Source: Melanocharis versteri (Eukaryota > Chordata > Aves > Passeriformes > Melanocharitidae). Taken from it: a stretch of 64,000 nt of DNA. The position numbers were made by a program, and so were the translations under genes. Below the pieces are notes generated by a model. That model was not told where the DNA came from, searched no databases, and worked only from the letters and a program-made list of their open reading frames with translations. Below are positions 52,101 to 64,000 of this stretch, one piece after another (positions within the stretch are counted from its first letter, which is position 1; every line of letters starts with the position of its first letter). The DNA is taken from NCBI GenBank assembly GCA_013397845.1, contig VZTG01007794.1, positions 124,001-188,000 of the forward strand. The letters run 5' to 3'.

Positions 52101-55100
52101 CAGGCATACCTAATACAGTCTTGTAATTTTTAGGAATTATTTAAACTAGCAGATAGCTTTCTGCTTTTTTAGGTTCTCTCTTAAGCTAATATTTGAAATA
52201 CCTTAGAACCGAAAGTTTCTGTCATGAATTTTTGCAATGTAGAACTGCTTTAAAATATGTATCAGTCACACATACGAACTCATGGCATTCTAAGCTGCTT
52301 GTTTCTTTGAGGACCAGCCAAAATTTCAGCACAAAGTTTTGATATCTGTGCTTGCCAGAGTTGATTTATGACTTATCCAGAACAAAATTTGGCACACATG
52401 ACTGCTGAACTCCATCCCAGCTTCAAGCACATAACTCCTGCAGCATGCACAGCAAATGGAGCCAGGTGTGTGTCCCACAGGGAAGGGGAGGTGGCTACTG
52501 AATGTGGGTATCCCTGTGCCACATCTCTTCCACCCTGCCAGCTCATGGCAAGCAAAATGGCCCTTCTGGTGTGTCCTTAAGTCCAGCAAGTGAACTCAGC
52601 CAGCACTTAGTTAAAAAATTGTTCTGAAAAGTGGCAGAGAAACTTCATCCATGGGTTAAGAGAGCTGGTTTAGCTTTGCTGATAGAAGGAAAAAGTCTGG
52701 TTTGCTCTTCAACCAGCAGATCTGACTGCGTACAGGCAGCAAGCAGATTTGCTGCAAGATTTTATTATTTTATTCCATTTTATTTCAAATTTTTTACAAC
52801 TGATTCTTGCTCTAGCACTATATTTAAATAAAATTTAGTGCATTGTTTTTAGTGAATATAACCCAGGGAATGTCATGGGGTCAGTACTATAACAGTGAAT
52901 ATTTTATTACAGCAGTTGAAATCTTGTATTTTGATGAGGGAGAAGGTACCACCATTTCAGTTCTGTGAAATCTGAGGATCATTACCTTATTTGCTTATTT
53001 AGTTTTTGAGAGAGGCAGAGCACTGATGAGTGTCAGGAAAAAACCATGATCTGATACCATTTTAAGCATTTTGCCCAAACAGTAAACAAACTTTTCCAAT
53101 CTGCCTGATGATTTCTGTGCTTATGGAATACAACTAGCCTAGCTTTGAGACTGCTTCAGGGCCAAGGGGTAACTTGTCATCAAGTGGAGATCTTTTCATT
53201 TATCAGTTTATTTTTTTGCCCTTCCACAGAGACTGGCCAAATAAAATGTTTTCTTTATGCCCTGTTCGCCACTCTGGTGTTTTCATCAATTTTGCTCTGT
53301 CTCTGGGGCTACAAGTGTCAGCCAGCTGCAATAAAGTGTCATTTTTGCCACTTCGGGGTTTATTGAGAGCTCTCAGATACTTAGTGCCCAGTTTTCTGGA
53401 CCTGTGCCTTGGGTGAGTCAGGTGGGACGTGTGCTCAAGAGCTGTGGTAGAAATGTGTGTGGCTGATCTGGGCACAGTAGTAATAAAATACAGAGCTAAG
53501 AGTCATCTCCTGCCCACTGATAGGCAAGTTCAGCAAACTCTATTTATGTTTCTTGCTTGTTGTAAATTTTTGACCTTTACGATTCAGAGGACATCTTGAA
53601 AATGCCCAAGTGAACTATATAAGAATCAGTAGCCAAACCACCAGGAATCTTGGCTTTGTTACGGATAGAAAAATATCTTTCTTGACTTCCTTCCTTTTTC
53701 ACAGAAAATGGCAAAAATCAGATTTTCTTTTTTTTTAATTGCTTAAGCATGATGTTACTGCACCTGCTGCTTCTCCAGAACCTTTTGTGAAGCAGGCAAG
53801 TTAGATCCTGCTCCTGCATCACAAGTGCAGACACAGACATGCAACAGCTGAGAAGTCCTGCAATGGGGCAGTCCCACCAAATGCTGTCTGCTAAGGTGAA
53901 GCTGAATTGCCCCAATCCCCCTCTACCTTTTGAAGCAGGCAGTGTGTTGCAGGCTGGGCAGTTAGGCAGCTAATAAACAATAAGGAGTTTAAACAGAAAT
54001 GGGGTGCAGAGGATTTTGAGACTGTGTTCTTCACCTTAACTATTTTGCCACGTTAGGAATTAATGAATTTGTTACCATTCTTCAGTGAGCCTCAGGCTAA
54101 TAACTCTGCGGGCTTAGATACCCTCAAGGTAATTTTTTCCTTCCATTTACATCAGGCCAATTTTTTAAATGTCAAGCAGTCTGGACTAAGAAATGACTAA
54201 TTTTGTGTGATTTTAAATCTTTTGGTAACCATGATTATATCTTTCCTGAATGTGATCAGTTAGAAAACTTGAAAAATGGTGCTCTCTTCAATCTGGGCAA
54301 GGTAGTACTACAGCAGCATTTAGCAATCCTTTAAGATTTCTGGAGCCAGAATGTTGTTAGGATCCCATGAAGTTTAAAGTTGCATAGTGGAGTGAAAATA
54401 ATGTAATAGCACAAACTTAAAGAGGATACTTCATTTGCAGATTGGAAATTAGAGATGCATCTGGCCTTTTTCCCTTGCTGTGTGGGAGCGTTGCAATGTA
54501 GTTCTGTTTTGGGCGCCCTGCCTGCGCTGCCTTTGCAGGATGCATGTGCAAAACTCATCTGAAACTGCAGAGTCACCTGTGAAGTACCACAGGGGCATTA
54601 AGTTCTGAAAAAGCAAGACCAGGAAATAACTAGAGCAGCTAAAACACTGCCTGTGGTAGAGAGAACATGATGTGCTATTTAAACCTCAATAGTAGTTGAT
54701 GTAAAATAAAGAAAATACCTACAATCTGTTTTAGACCCCTGTCTGTAGCTTGGAAGAGGGAACAGAAGAAATGTTTGCAAAAAACTTTTGTGGGGCACAC
54801 TGCATAGTCTGGCTTTAGTTTTACAAATGGCTTAAAAGTTCAGTTATCGAAATTAGTTCTCATAGCACAGTTTGGACTTTTTGGTGTGTGAAAGGGGACA
54901 AGATGGGAAGGAAGGGAACGGCCAGGTGGGTGTGCAGCACTGTTTCAGGCTGGTGGGCAAAGGGAGATTTATGGAATAGGTCTGCTGGGTTAGAAAACAT
55001 TCTCCCTGCCCCATGGACTCCAAACTTGCCATCAGTATAGGGAGGATTTAACGAATTACGCTGAAATTGTGCTAGCTGAAAAGAAGGTCAGGGGAGTTGA

Positions 55101-57201
55101 AATCTACTATTACTACCTGTAGCAAAAAACTTAATATCTGCAGATGGATGCTGATGGGGTGGGAGTGAAACCCACAAAGAGCAAACTGAAGTGGACTCCC
55201 ACAGTAATTCTACCACTCTGAGTTATAGCTGATTCTTTCGGAATCCCAAAATATTCACACTGCAGCATCCCCAAGGTGGGAACCCATACAAATTATGTCC
55301 TAATCTCACCCTAATCTTATGGCAGAAGAAAAAGGACCAGTAAAAAAGACAAGTGGAACTCAACCAAAACTAGCTAACAAACATTGCTGACTAACATTTT
55401 AACATTAGAGCAGTTATTAGGCACCAAAATCATGATCTATCTTCGAGATTCTTGCAGTTCAAATAATTTTCTCAAATGAGTGATAAGGTCTTTGTCATGC
55501 TTCTGATCTGCTCTGTCATTCTTAGGCTACACTCAGGCTTGAGGCTTTTGGATTGATTAAATAACCGATGAACCATGCTCATGTTCAGAGTTTGACACTG
55601 CTGATGTGCTTTGCAGAATAGAAGAGATTTTTCACCAGCTTCTGGGCATGGGACACCTGCTGCCATCCCTTAAGCAATAAACTGAAGACTTGTAACAGAT
55701 GCTTTTTAAGGCATTTTCATAATGTGTTGCTCTGTATTTCCTTTTACTCTTCCTATTAAATCAAGATTTTTAAGCTGTTTTCATTTAAGACAAGTGACAA
55801 GTGAATCAGTAAGTAAAGGTACAGGGACAGACAGTTTGACAGCTCATGAAAACAACAATCCAGGGTATGAATGGCAAAGCTGATTTGTAATTCTGATTTA
55901 TATGTTGCAAAATAGTGAAAATTTCTAGGAACAGTTGCATAGTTTTGGAAGTTTCTTCTTTAAAAATAACCTTCCCCTGTGTTGCAAGTGAGCATCAGCA
56001 GCTGCGGTTCAAACCATGGCCAAGTATGAGGACAGGAATTAGAATTTTGTTTTTCGCTTTGAGTTCTCATTGTCTGTCAGCACTGTGATTCTCATGGCTT
56101 TCTGCCTTCTGTTTCCTATGATTTCTAGATGGCTCCTGTCCCTTCACTGGCTTCCTGCCCCTGTTATTCCTATCCCTGCTTTGATAATAATATTTTGGTG
56201 TAGGCTTGCTCGAATTGTTTGTGGCTTTGCCACGATAAGTGATTATTACATCGATGATGCTCTAGTACGGGGTTTCTTTCCCCGTTCTTTCTGAATGTTT
56301 GTGCACCCATTGATGCAGCTGGTGCTGAACACCCACTATATATTTTTCTGCAGTCCCTGTGAGGAGTCTTGGTGGTTTGGCTTGGTGGTGGCAAAGGAGG
56401 TGCTGCCTGGTGTGCCTGAGCCCCTCCCTTGGTGGCACATCAGTGCTGGGGCTCCCTTTGAGCTCAGTGCTGGGTGTGCTCTCCGGGGTGCAGAACTGAC
56501 ATCTTCATCACCCCAGCTGTTGTCAAATAGGCTGATTAATCAATCTATCTGTATTCATTCCTGTATCTCCTTACTGTGTGCTAGCACAGTAAAAGCTCTT
56601 TAGGAGTTCATCACAGTATAAGATTCCTAAGTATAAGAGCTGTTCCTACAAAAGTGCGTTACCTCAAAGCTGCTTTCACTTGTTCAGGGTTTGTGAAGTT
56701 TTGAGTGTCCTAAAGAGGTTATTATTAAAATGTCATCTGTCTAGAATCAGGTAAGAGCTCAAAGACATGCTGTAAATTCTCTTAATGTGATCAGGAGGAT
56801 TGGATTAGCTTTCCCAGCTGCATGCTGGTAACACTTCCTCTAAAAGGACAGATGATCTCAAACTAGATGATATTCTGAAATCCAGAGGTACAAAAAGATC
56901 ATCTTGCAGAGGTTTTCATTCTGAATATCTTAAACTTTTTGTCTTGCACTTCACAGTCCAGTTACTTTTTTTTTTCTTTTTTTTTCTTTCTGTGAAATCT
57001 GTTCCTTCTTCAGAGTCTTTTGCAGTTTGCCATGATGGCTGTGGCTCGATGCCAGCTGGGTACACAACCTGACTTGCTGTGAGACAAGACTGGGGAGTCT
57101 TCCAAATAGCTGGCAACTACAAATACCTGCAAAACAGAGACAGGCACCTTCGCTGCCAGGTGCCTCTGTGTGACAAAAATGCCATGCACAGAAGGGAATG
57201 T

Positions 57202-57246
57202 AAAAAAAAAAAAAAGAGTGGTGGTTTTTTGTTTGTTTGTTTGTTT
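57202..57246. repeat. A14 run and (GTTT)n simple repeat
   Basis: A run of 14 A is followed, after GAGTGGTGG, by T6 and about four GTTT units ending near 57246. It is simple low-complexity sequence; the A-run does not follow a recognisable retroposon body. Confidence 0.7.
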
Positions 57247-57802
57247 TAGTGGGGTTTTTGTTAAGTCAGCTGAACTAAACAATCAAAATTTTCAAAGCTT
57301 ATGTAGTACTTAAAAGGAATACACGTTATGGCTTTAGCTTCAGTTTTCAATAGATTCAAGATATTTGTAGTGATCTTTACAAAAACAAGGTTATTGTTCT
57401 TATTTATGTTTGGCAAAAAAAAAAAAATTATGTGTAGATGCTCCATAATATGGATGTTCACATACAGAAAATATAGTCATTGGAAGGGAGGGAGGAGTTT
57501 AAGATAAATATGCATAAATATAAATCAACACTAATAAAAGGGAGATTTTCCTTATCAGTGCTTGATGGAGTGTATTAAGACAAAGAAATGTTTTCTAAAC
57601 ACTGGAATGAATGAACAGCAGTTGCATTTAAAAGTTAAGTAGATTGTTTTAAAAACTAAAAACCAAATCTGTTTATCATTTAATTATGTTTAAAAAAGTA
57701 TTTGAAACCCTTCAAACAGTCTTTCCAGAGTGAGAGATGTCTCATCATCTAATTGTCTGCTTCCTACTCTGCTGAGATCTAATCAGAGGGGAATCTCCCA
57801 TT

Positions 57803-58163
57803 CTCTGAGAGGAATGAGTTTAACCTACTGCCTAAGCTATTTTTATCAACAGAAACTATTTCACCGATACTTTTTCTTCTTTTTTTGTCATTGTTTTGTT
57901 TTGTTTTGTCTACAGGGATTATTTACAGGAAGGTCTAGGAAAGTTCCTACATCTACAATAGGAACCAAAGAGATACATAAAGGCANTATCCTCTGAGAGG
58001 ATACTACTCTACTGCCTAAGCTATTTTTATTAACAGAAACTATTTCACTGATAGTTTTTCTTCTTTTTTGTCATTGTTTTGTTTTGTCTACAGGGATTAT
58101 TTACAGGAAAGTCTAGGAAAGTTCCTACATCTACAATAGGAACCAAAGAGATACATAAAGGCA
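57803..58163 (+). repeat. Tandem duplication (period 184-188 bp) spanning an N
   Basis: Copy 1 (57803-57985) and copy 2 (57991-58163) both begin CTCTGAGAGG. They share CTACTGCCTAAGCTATTTTT, GTCTACAGGGATTATTTACA and CTACATCTACAATAGGAACC, and end ACATAAAGGCA. The copies differ at several substitutions (ATCAAC/ATTAAC, CACCGATAC/CACTGATAG, AAGGTC/AAAGTC). They also differ in T-run length, in TTTTG unit number (three versus two) and in the segment between CTCTGAGAGG and CTACTGCC. The single N at 57986 falls exactly at the seam. I see no known transposon or coding content. A real local duplication with later divergence is the simpler reading; an assembly join is possible. Confidence 0.85.
57986..57986. 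other. Ambiguous base (N)
   Basis: This is the only N in the window, and it sits at the junction of the two duplicate units. It marks an unresolved base or a minimal join in the assembly. Confidence 0.95.
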
Positions 58164-60123
58164 AATATATAGCCATATAGAGTAATATAAAAAATTACCA
58201 GGAGATTCAGGGTAATAATAAGCAAACTTTATGGACAGGAATATTTAGTGCTGGTCATTGTACAAGACTGATGCAATTCTGAAACAGCAGGCCACTTTAT
58301 ATGCGGGTAAAAAGATTTAAAAGGAATATTGACTGAAATGAAGATGAGAAAATCTTCAGTTGCCATAGGACTGCACTGAATGAAGAGATCACATTTTCTG
58401 AGCCTTATGTGTCCATCAGCAGCAGTACCACAACTAGGATGTTTTAGGATGTCTTGAGCATTGAACTCCAAGGACCCCAGAGGTTTTTTGCACCTTTACT
58501 CTGGGCTTGGACTTTGGATTCAGGTCCAACCCAAAGTTTTCTGAAGTCTGAAATGCAGAACCAAAGTGGCATTAGGAGTGTTTAATTTCAGCCATTCTCT
58601 GTTGGTTGCTGTAGGTCCCTCTCAAAGGACCGTAGGAGGGGATCTTCCCTATAGATAAAAGTACAGGAATTGACAAAAGGTTATCCCATCCATGTCAGTC
58701 AAGTGAAGTAACTTTCTGTTTAAAAATCTTCTCTTTCACCCTGAAGTATTACATTTCTGCTTACCCAGAAACTCACTGTTATTGCTTGAGTGAGCAGCGG
58801 TATAATCCTCTGAAGTGCTGGTGTCCGAGGGGCCAGGAATGAAAACTCCAATCAGTCAGTGTAGTACGAAAGCTCCCAGCTAGAGCTGCCTGGGGACTTT
58901 GCAACAGCGTGAGCAGCACTTATTTTTATTGCACCATAGATAAGGGGTTGCACTGCACTGCTCCTGCCGCAGGATGGGGATGAGGATGAAAACTGGAGCT
59001 GGAGAGGAGAGCCCTATTGAGCTGAGTGAGGGGTATGAGTGTCCAAGGGGAGGGTAGTCTTTGCCAGACTGCCTCATATGTGCTGTCCCCTCTGTGGGGA
59101 AGTGTGGCAGACCTCAGTCAGCAGCAGCAGTGAAATGTCACAAGCCAGAAGACAGAGGGAACTGTACAGTCAGAATAAAAATATTAACAAGTAGTGTTTC
59201 TTACCTCTGACTTCTTTCTCCTGGGAGAAAAAAGTAAAATAACCCCCCGAAATCCTTTGCTGTTCTGCTGTGTGATTTCTGTTCCACTGCAGAGGTCAGA
59301 GGAGCCGTGGTGGTGCAGCTGGGTGAGAAGTGGGAGTTATAGGTAATCCTATTTGCACTCTCTCCAGAGGATTTAACTTTCCAGGTTAGTCTGAGGTCTG
59401 CAATTTAAAAGTAATCCTGTAGAACAGTAACACTGAAAGGAAAGGTGCAGTAGGTGGAGGGGTGCTGAGCTGTGGCGAGCCACCCCCGTGCAGTGGCACT
59501 AAGACACCCAGAGACCCAGGAAGCTGCTGTCCTCCCGGGCACTGGGATGTACAGCCCACTGTGTGGTGCACCTCCCCTTCAGGGACATCTGCATCAAAGC
59601 CGTGTCCTGGTGGCTTTTCCATGCCCTCAGTGTGTGTCCTTGCTCGACGTCTGTTGAGGATCCTTCAAATGATGCTGTAAGAGCAAGTACCACTTCTCCC
59701 AGACTTCTGTGTTGCTGTCAAAGCAGGGGATGTGTGGTAGAGTGGCTTGTCTTCTCTAGTGAAATGTAGCCTGTTGTTAATGAAAGCCCACATCTGGCTC
59801 TTCTCAGCCACACCCTTCTTGTCAGTCCTATGAAGAATATCAGAAGCAGGCTCCAGAAATGTGGAATCTAATGTATGATGTATTTTTATTTGGTTACTTA
59901 CTTCTGAATTCACTCTAAAACTAGAGAAGGCCATTTTCTGACATTTTCAGCTGAGTAAGGCTGAAAGTCCCTGTCAATTCTTTCTCTGGAAGGGTGCATA
60001 AAAACTCTGTTCCCCTTGGTGCTAGCAGCCATGAATGATTCCTTTTCAGGGGCAGAGCATCTCTCCTCCCAGCACAGTTGGCTCAGCTCTATAGTGAATC
60101 CATAAACTACGTCGTTTAATTTG

Positions 60124-60166
60124 TTGGTTTGGTTTGGTTTGGTTGGTTGGTTGTTTTTTTTTTTTT
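60124..60166. repeat. (TTTGG)n / (TTGG)n simple repeat with T-run
   Basis: About three TTTGG units and three TTGG units are followed by a T13 run ending in CCAG. It resembles a polypyrimidine tract with a splice acceptor, but no open exon follows, so I treat it as a simple repeat. Confidence 0.75.
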
Positions 60167-62246
60167 CCAGAAAACCCCACTTTATTTTACACCAGGCATG
60201 AAGAAGATGTAGAGGGATAATCTCTATCTGCTCCCTTTTCACCTCTGAAAAGTAGCATCGTTCAGGATGAGATTCTCCACTTGGTAATCCTTCTTACAAA
60301 GTTGCTTACAGATTCTGGCTTTTCTAATTCATCCAAGGATTATACAGACGTTGTCAGTTTTCACTGAGCTCTTTTTGCTCTTGGTATAAATATACAACTC
60401 CTATTCATAAGGAAAAAAATAAGCAGCTTTAGTTGTGCCTATCCACAGCAAAACCTAATTTGATTATGTGGCATAATTTAACCTTTTAAAGGCATAACCT
60501 GACCTTTTATCAGGGGGACCTGCTTTAATTAAAGTAAACCAGAGACGACTGTGTCTTCTGTGCTGTTTGAAAGACACAAGATTTTGGAAATGCTTTACAC
60601 TGCTTGCAAGACAGGAGACAGCCAAGAGCCTGTGCTAACAGATCTTGCTAGCATTTGTTGGAGCAGGTGAGGCTTGGATACCTCCAGCCCCACCACAGCC
60701 TTAAATATGCCAGCAGTGGTGGCATGGAAGCACTTTTCCACGTTGCTCTTGTAAGGGAGAAGATAATGCTTTTTAACCATTCTACACTTAACGTGCTTAA
60801 TGTGGTGATGAGGTTTTGTTTCTAAGCCTCCTGTAGTTCTCAAAGCACAGGGAATGTCCAGCCACGTCATAGCAACTTATTTGTAGCTGAATCAGAAATC
60901 TATATGCAAAAATCTTATTCTTGGTAGTTATTCAGAAGATGTTGGCATTTCCTGTGGGAGCAAAAGAGGTTTCTGTAAGTTTTCATAGATTTCTTCTTTT
61001 AATATTACTGTTGGAGACAGTTCCACAGATAAAATCTTTTATGTACATTTTTCACTAATCTGTACGTGAGAGATAACTGAAGGTAGAATTGGGATTATAT
61101 GGAATATTTCAGTAACACTAGTTACACATATTTCATTGCTAAACTTTGTGTGTAGAAAGCAATCAGAAGTTTTAGAGTTAAGGTAAAAGAATAAAACAGG
61201 TATTATTTTGCATTAATGATTTACATCAAATAAGTAATCTGGTAGTGGAAGTGGTGCTTGAATTCTGGCATACATAACTTCTCTTTATATTTCATAGGGT
61301 CAAAGTTTCACGTATATAGTATCAACCTTTAATTTTATTTAAACTAATGATTGAAGAATAACTGTTCATCCATAATTTCTTTTTCTAAACTTGGAAGAAG
61401 CTGTTTAGAAATTATTCATAGTCTTTTGAAAGTTCTGGCCACCTTAAAACACAATTTCCAGTAGAATTTTCTCGGCACTTGAAAAATGGTGCAGAATTTG
61501 TTCCTTTGATCCATCTGAATGCTTTGCTGTTGTTGGATAGGCAACATACTAATTGCAAAATGGGTATCAGAACCAGCTGTCTGCTTCTAATACATGTATA
61601 CCTCTTCTCAACTTTTCTCAGTGAAAAATTAATAGTTTGACAAGCTCCCTGCCTGTAAATATCAAGGTGTCATTTGCATAGGTTTCAAAATTGTAATCTG
61701 TCTAAACTTAAGCTTCCACGGGACTTAACAGGTTTTCAGCCTGAAACTGAAAATCCAATTTCTTGGCCCGTTTTTATTTCACAAGGTGGGGTGACCATGG
61801 TATGTTTGTAAATATCAGATCCTCTTAGTTTAGCCTGTAGGTCCTTTGCTAAATGATTCTCCAGAATTACGTATGGCATAGTCCTGACTCAATGCAACAG
61901 GAAAATTCCTAGAAAATTCAGTGGAGCCTGATTTTCATACACTGTTCTTTGAGAGCTGTGTAAGAAAGAGCCTGAAAACATTGTAGCTGATGCAAAATTA
62001 GAGAATTAGCCTTGCATTTGTTTTCCTGATTAAGTTTTCACCAATTTAGTTGACATTTTTTAGTTTCCTAAAGTGTCAAGAGTAGTTTGATAAGACATGA
62101 GCAAGGGAAAAGTCTGGGTTTGCTTCACTAAATATTTTCTCATTTCTGGCTTTGGACTTGGATAATTTAAGGCAAACTCGGTATTTTCCTCTCTGTCATC
62201 TTCAGTGCAGCAAACGCAAAAGAGCTGAGATTAGGAAACTTATTAT

Positions 62247-62272
62247 GTGATAAGAACTCCAGCAATTATCAC
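62247..62272. promoter_or_regulatory. Inverted GATA pair in candidate conserved element
   Basis: GTGATAA (62247-62253) and TTATCAC (62266-62272) form a perfect 7-bp inverted repeat with a 12-bp spacer. It gives a TGATAAG site on the plus strand and TGATAAT on the minus strand. The spacing and symmetry suit paired GATA-factor binding, and surrounding sequence (62200-62290) is free of simple repeats. Function is inferred from motif only. Confidence 0.3.
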
Positions 62273-64000
62273 TGGGCTTTCACTTCTTAATGCTCCCTTC
62301 TCTTTCCGATGAACATTAACATGCTCAACAATTTGTGCCCCATTGAAAGTCTAGTATTTGATAGTTTAGACAGAGACTTTCTTTTTCTGCACTGTGCAGT
62401 TTCTTTTCCTATACTAGAATGTTTAAATACTCAGTTGGCAATTCCTATTGTAGTTGATTATTTGGACCAGGCAAATTGCCGAATAAAAGGTTTGTAAATT
62501 ATCTGCTTCATATTTGTGCGGTTCTCAAAGGACTGAAATTTGCTTTGGGGAAAAGCAAAGGACCAAGTAATAACATTTCCTTTTTTTTTTAAAGCAGTGC
62601 CAGAAACTTAATTTCAGAGAGCTTTTTATTATTAAATTTCCCAGCCTTCCTTTCAAGCACTTTATTAGGAACACGGCTCATTTATTTGGGAGGGGGAGGA
62701 AAGCATTGAAGTAGGGGGAGATAAAGGTAAAAAACAAGCTTATTAATTCATATTGTGATCTAAGTGTAGTGTTCATGTTGGCAACAATTTCAGTTTTCTA
62801 ATGTGCAGTCATTGTGAAAAACTGATTCTAACATGGAAACCTCAAAGAAGTGAGAAAACTGTTTCTCCTGAACTTTTTTTGGAGCTCATTTATATTGAAA
62901 TTTTTAAGGCCTTTGGAACTTTCAAGTGGTTCTCCTAGAGCAGGTGAAAGAGACCTTTGCTCTTTAACAGAAGGAGACAGAGAAATCAAGCTTTTGCTTG
63001 TTTTACTTACAAACTAGATGCAGCTTTCAGCACTGGGCTTGAGTCTGAGGCTGTTGGAAAAGCGAAGTCTAGGTAATAGATACAGTGTCAGGAGATGCTG
63101 GTCATGCTTCTGGGTTGTGGTCTGTAAATGTCTTTTTGATTGTTTATATTCATAGCTTAGCAGTTTGCACCTAACTTTTAAGAAAGGAGCATTTGTCTCC
63201 AGCCTACAAAATAAAGCTGGCCTGGAAAAGTGCAACAGAAGAGGTCAGTGCTGCTATTAGTTTTATAATAAATGCATTTTTTTGCCCCATTGAAAGACGG
63301 AAATACTGTGAGCACACTTAAAGCAAACTTAAAGCATGGGGACAATCCAAAGCCTAATTTTGTCAGTGACACCTGAGAAAGCTGACTGGAAAATGGAATT
63401 TCCCTTCCCCAGGAGAGCTGAACTTTTTTGAATTTTCTCTTATTCCACTTGGAAAAGTTAGCATTCTGTAATATTCTGGTTTAGGGGCATAGAAATATTT
63501 CAAGTTTAGTATTGTCCAAATTGATGAGAATATTCTTGGTTTTTCTATTTAAATGTTTACCAAACCTAATCTGATAGAATTAATATTTTCAACAGCAAAC
63601 ATCTCTCTCAAGAAATGTCTTTGCTGTTTCTTATCAGGGGATTGCGGACACATCCCTCTGAGGGAAGGCCTTCATTTTCTGCCCATTCAATTTAACTAAT
63701 TTTCTGCTCTTTCTGCTAACTATCCAAGCTGGAGCTCTGAGCTGTTGGCTGTCCTTCTCCAGCAGCTGTTTCTGTAGTGTGTGGGTCTAGTCAAGAAAAA
63801 CATAGAATGCATTTCCACTTTTCTTAGCACCATTGATGAGATGTTTCTGGCTTCTTGAAGTCACTCTCAGGCACAGGGAGAGCTCTGAAGAGCCATGCGT
63901 GTCTCTGATGCTTTTAGAATTTGAGATTATGAAAACTCTTCTATTCCACTTTTCCTTTACTTCTTTAACTCATTCCTCGAAATACTTGCTGCTGCCTTAT

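Larger units (their letters stand above)
47570..57802. other. Gene-free AT-rich DNA
   Basis: No gene is recognised apart from the long unassigned frame at 48563-49117, listed separately. Around 50230-50400 the sequence is rich in TAATC/AATTA motifs and free of simple repeats, a possible conserved element. A GC-richer patch lies at 56380-56520. T and A homopolymers occur near 51941-51957, 57202-57215 and 57415-57427. No transposon is recognised. Confidence 0.6.
58164..64000. other. Gene-free DNA with candidate regulatory stretches
   Basis: No gene is recognised. A GC-richer patch at 59440-59690 has short overlapping frames on both strands. The stretch at 60430-60550 holds a 12-bp palindrome CTTTAATTAAAG (60523-60534) and TGATTATGTGGCATAATTTA, a candidate conserved element. 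An octamer, ATTTGCAT, occurs at 61672-61679. The inverted GATA pair at 62247-62272 is listed separately. No transposon is recognised. Confidence 0.6.

Noticed and set aside
60140..60170. Polypyrimidine tract ending CCAG, like a splice acceptor
   Set aside because: It derives from a (TTTGG)n/T-run simple repeat, and downstream frames close within about 17 codons.
1..64000. tRNA, rRNA, snRNA, known miRNA, CRISPR or operon-like structure
   Set aside because: I looked for tRNA B-box sequences, familiar miRNA seeds and regular spaced repeats and found none; a structure-based search could still find small RNAs I cannot see by eye.

Overview
This is nuclear DNA from a bird. The sequence is AT-rich and dense in stop codons, and no open frame on either strand exceeds about 184 codons. 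I see no operons, ribosome binding sites, tRNAs or rRNAs. The identification rests on transposon fossils. At about 31120-31816 there is a 5'-truncated CR1 LINE ending in the ATTCTATG octamer repeats typical of avian CR1. A second, scrambled CR1 lies at 46883-47430. At 11220-11766 there is an LTR, in minus orientation, of a type I recognise from neoavian genomes. Two decayed MIR-like SINE relics (about 21198-21336 and 47502-47569) fit amniote ancestry. I cannot name the species or locus. A single N at 57986 shows this is a draft assembly.

I find no protein-coding gene I can defend. The window behaves like one long intergenic stretch or a very large intron. From left to right: 1-11219 is unannotated AT-rich DNA. 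Then comes the LTR, with a visible TATA box and ATTAAA signal on the minus strand. At 12.2-12.9 kb there is an alternating purine-pyrimidine tract and a (TA)16 microsatellite. A GC-richer patch at 13.9-14.4 kb follows, and another at 15.6-16.2 kb that contains a G-quadruplex motif. The first MIR relic is at 21.2 kb. A homeodomain/POU-motif cluster that looks like a conserved noncoding element sits at 26.9 kb, and the 3'-end CR1 at 31.1-31.8 kb. A 58-nt homopurine tract is at 33.8 kb, followed by a perfect 11-bp inverted repeat that forms an everted AGGTCA pair (ER6) at 34.3 kb. The mosaic CR1 and second MIR relic are at 46.9-47.6 kb. A 184-188 bp tandem duplication spans the N at 57.8-58.2 kb, and an inverted GATA pair lies at 62.2 kb.

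The item with most claim to be unexplained is at 45030-46592 (+). One frame runs about 521 codons with only five internal stops, in DNA where roughly 25 would be expected. It continues through an AT-rich part where the other frames are full of stops. I do not recognise the product. It could be a decayed gene, an old element, or a chance effect of pyrimidine bias. The second is the tandem duplication at the N, whose copies differ at several sites, so a simple assembly artefact is not the obvious explanation. Regulatory calls are motif-level hypotheses from one sequence.
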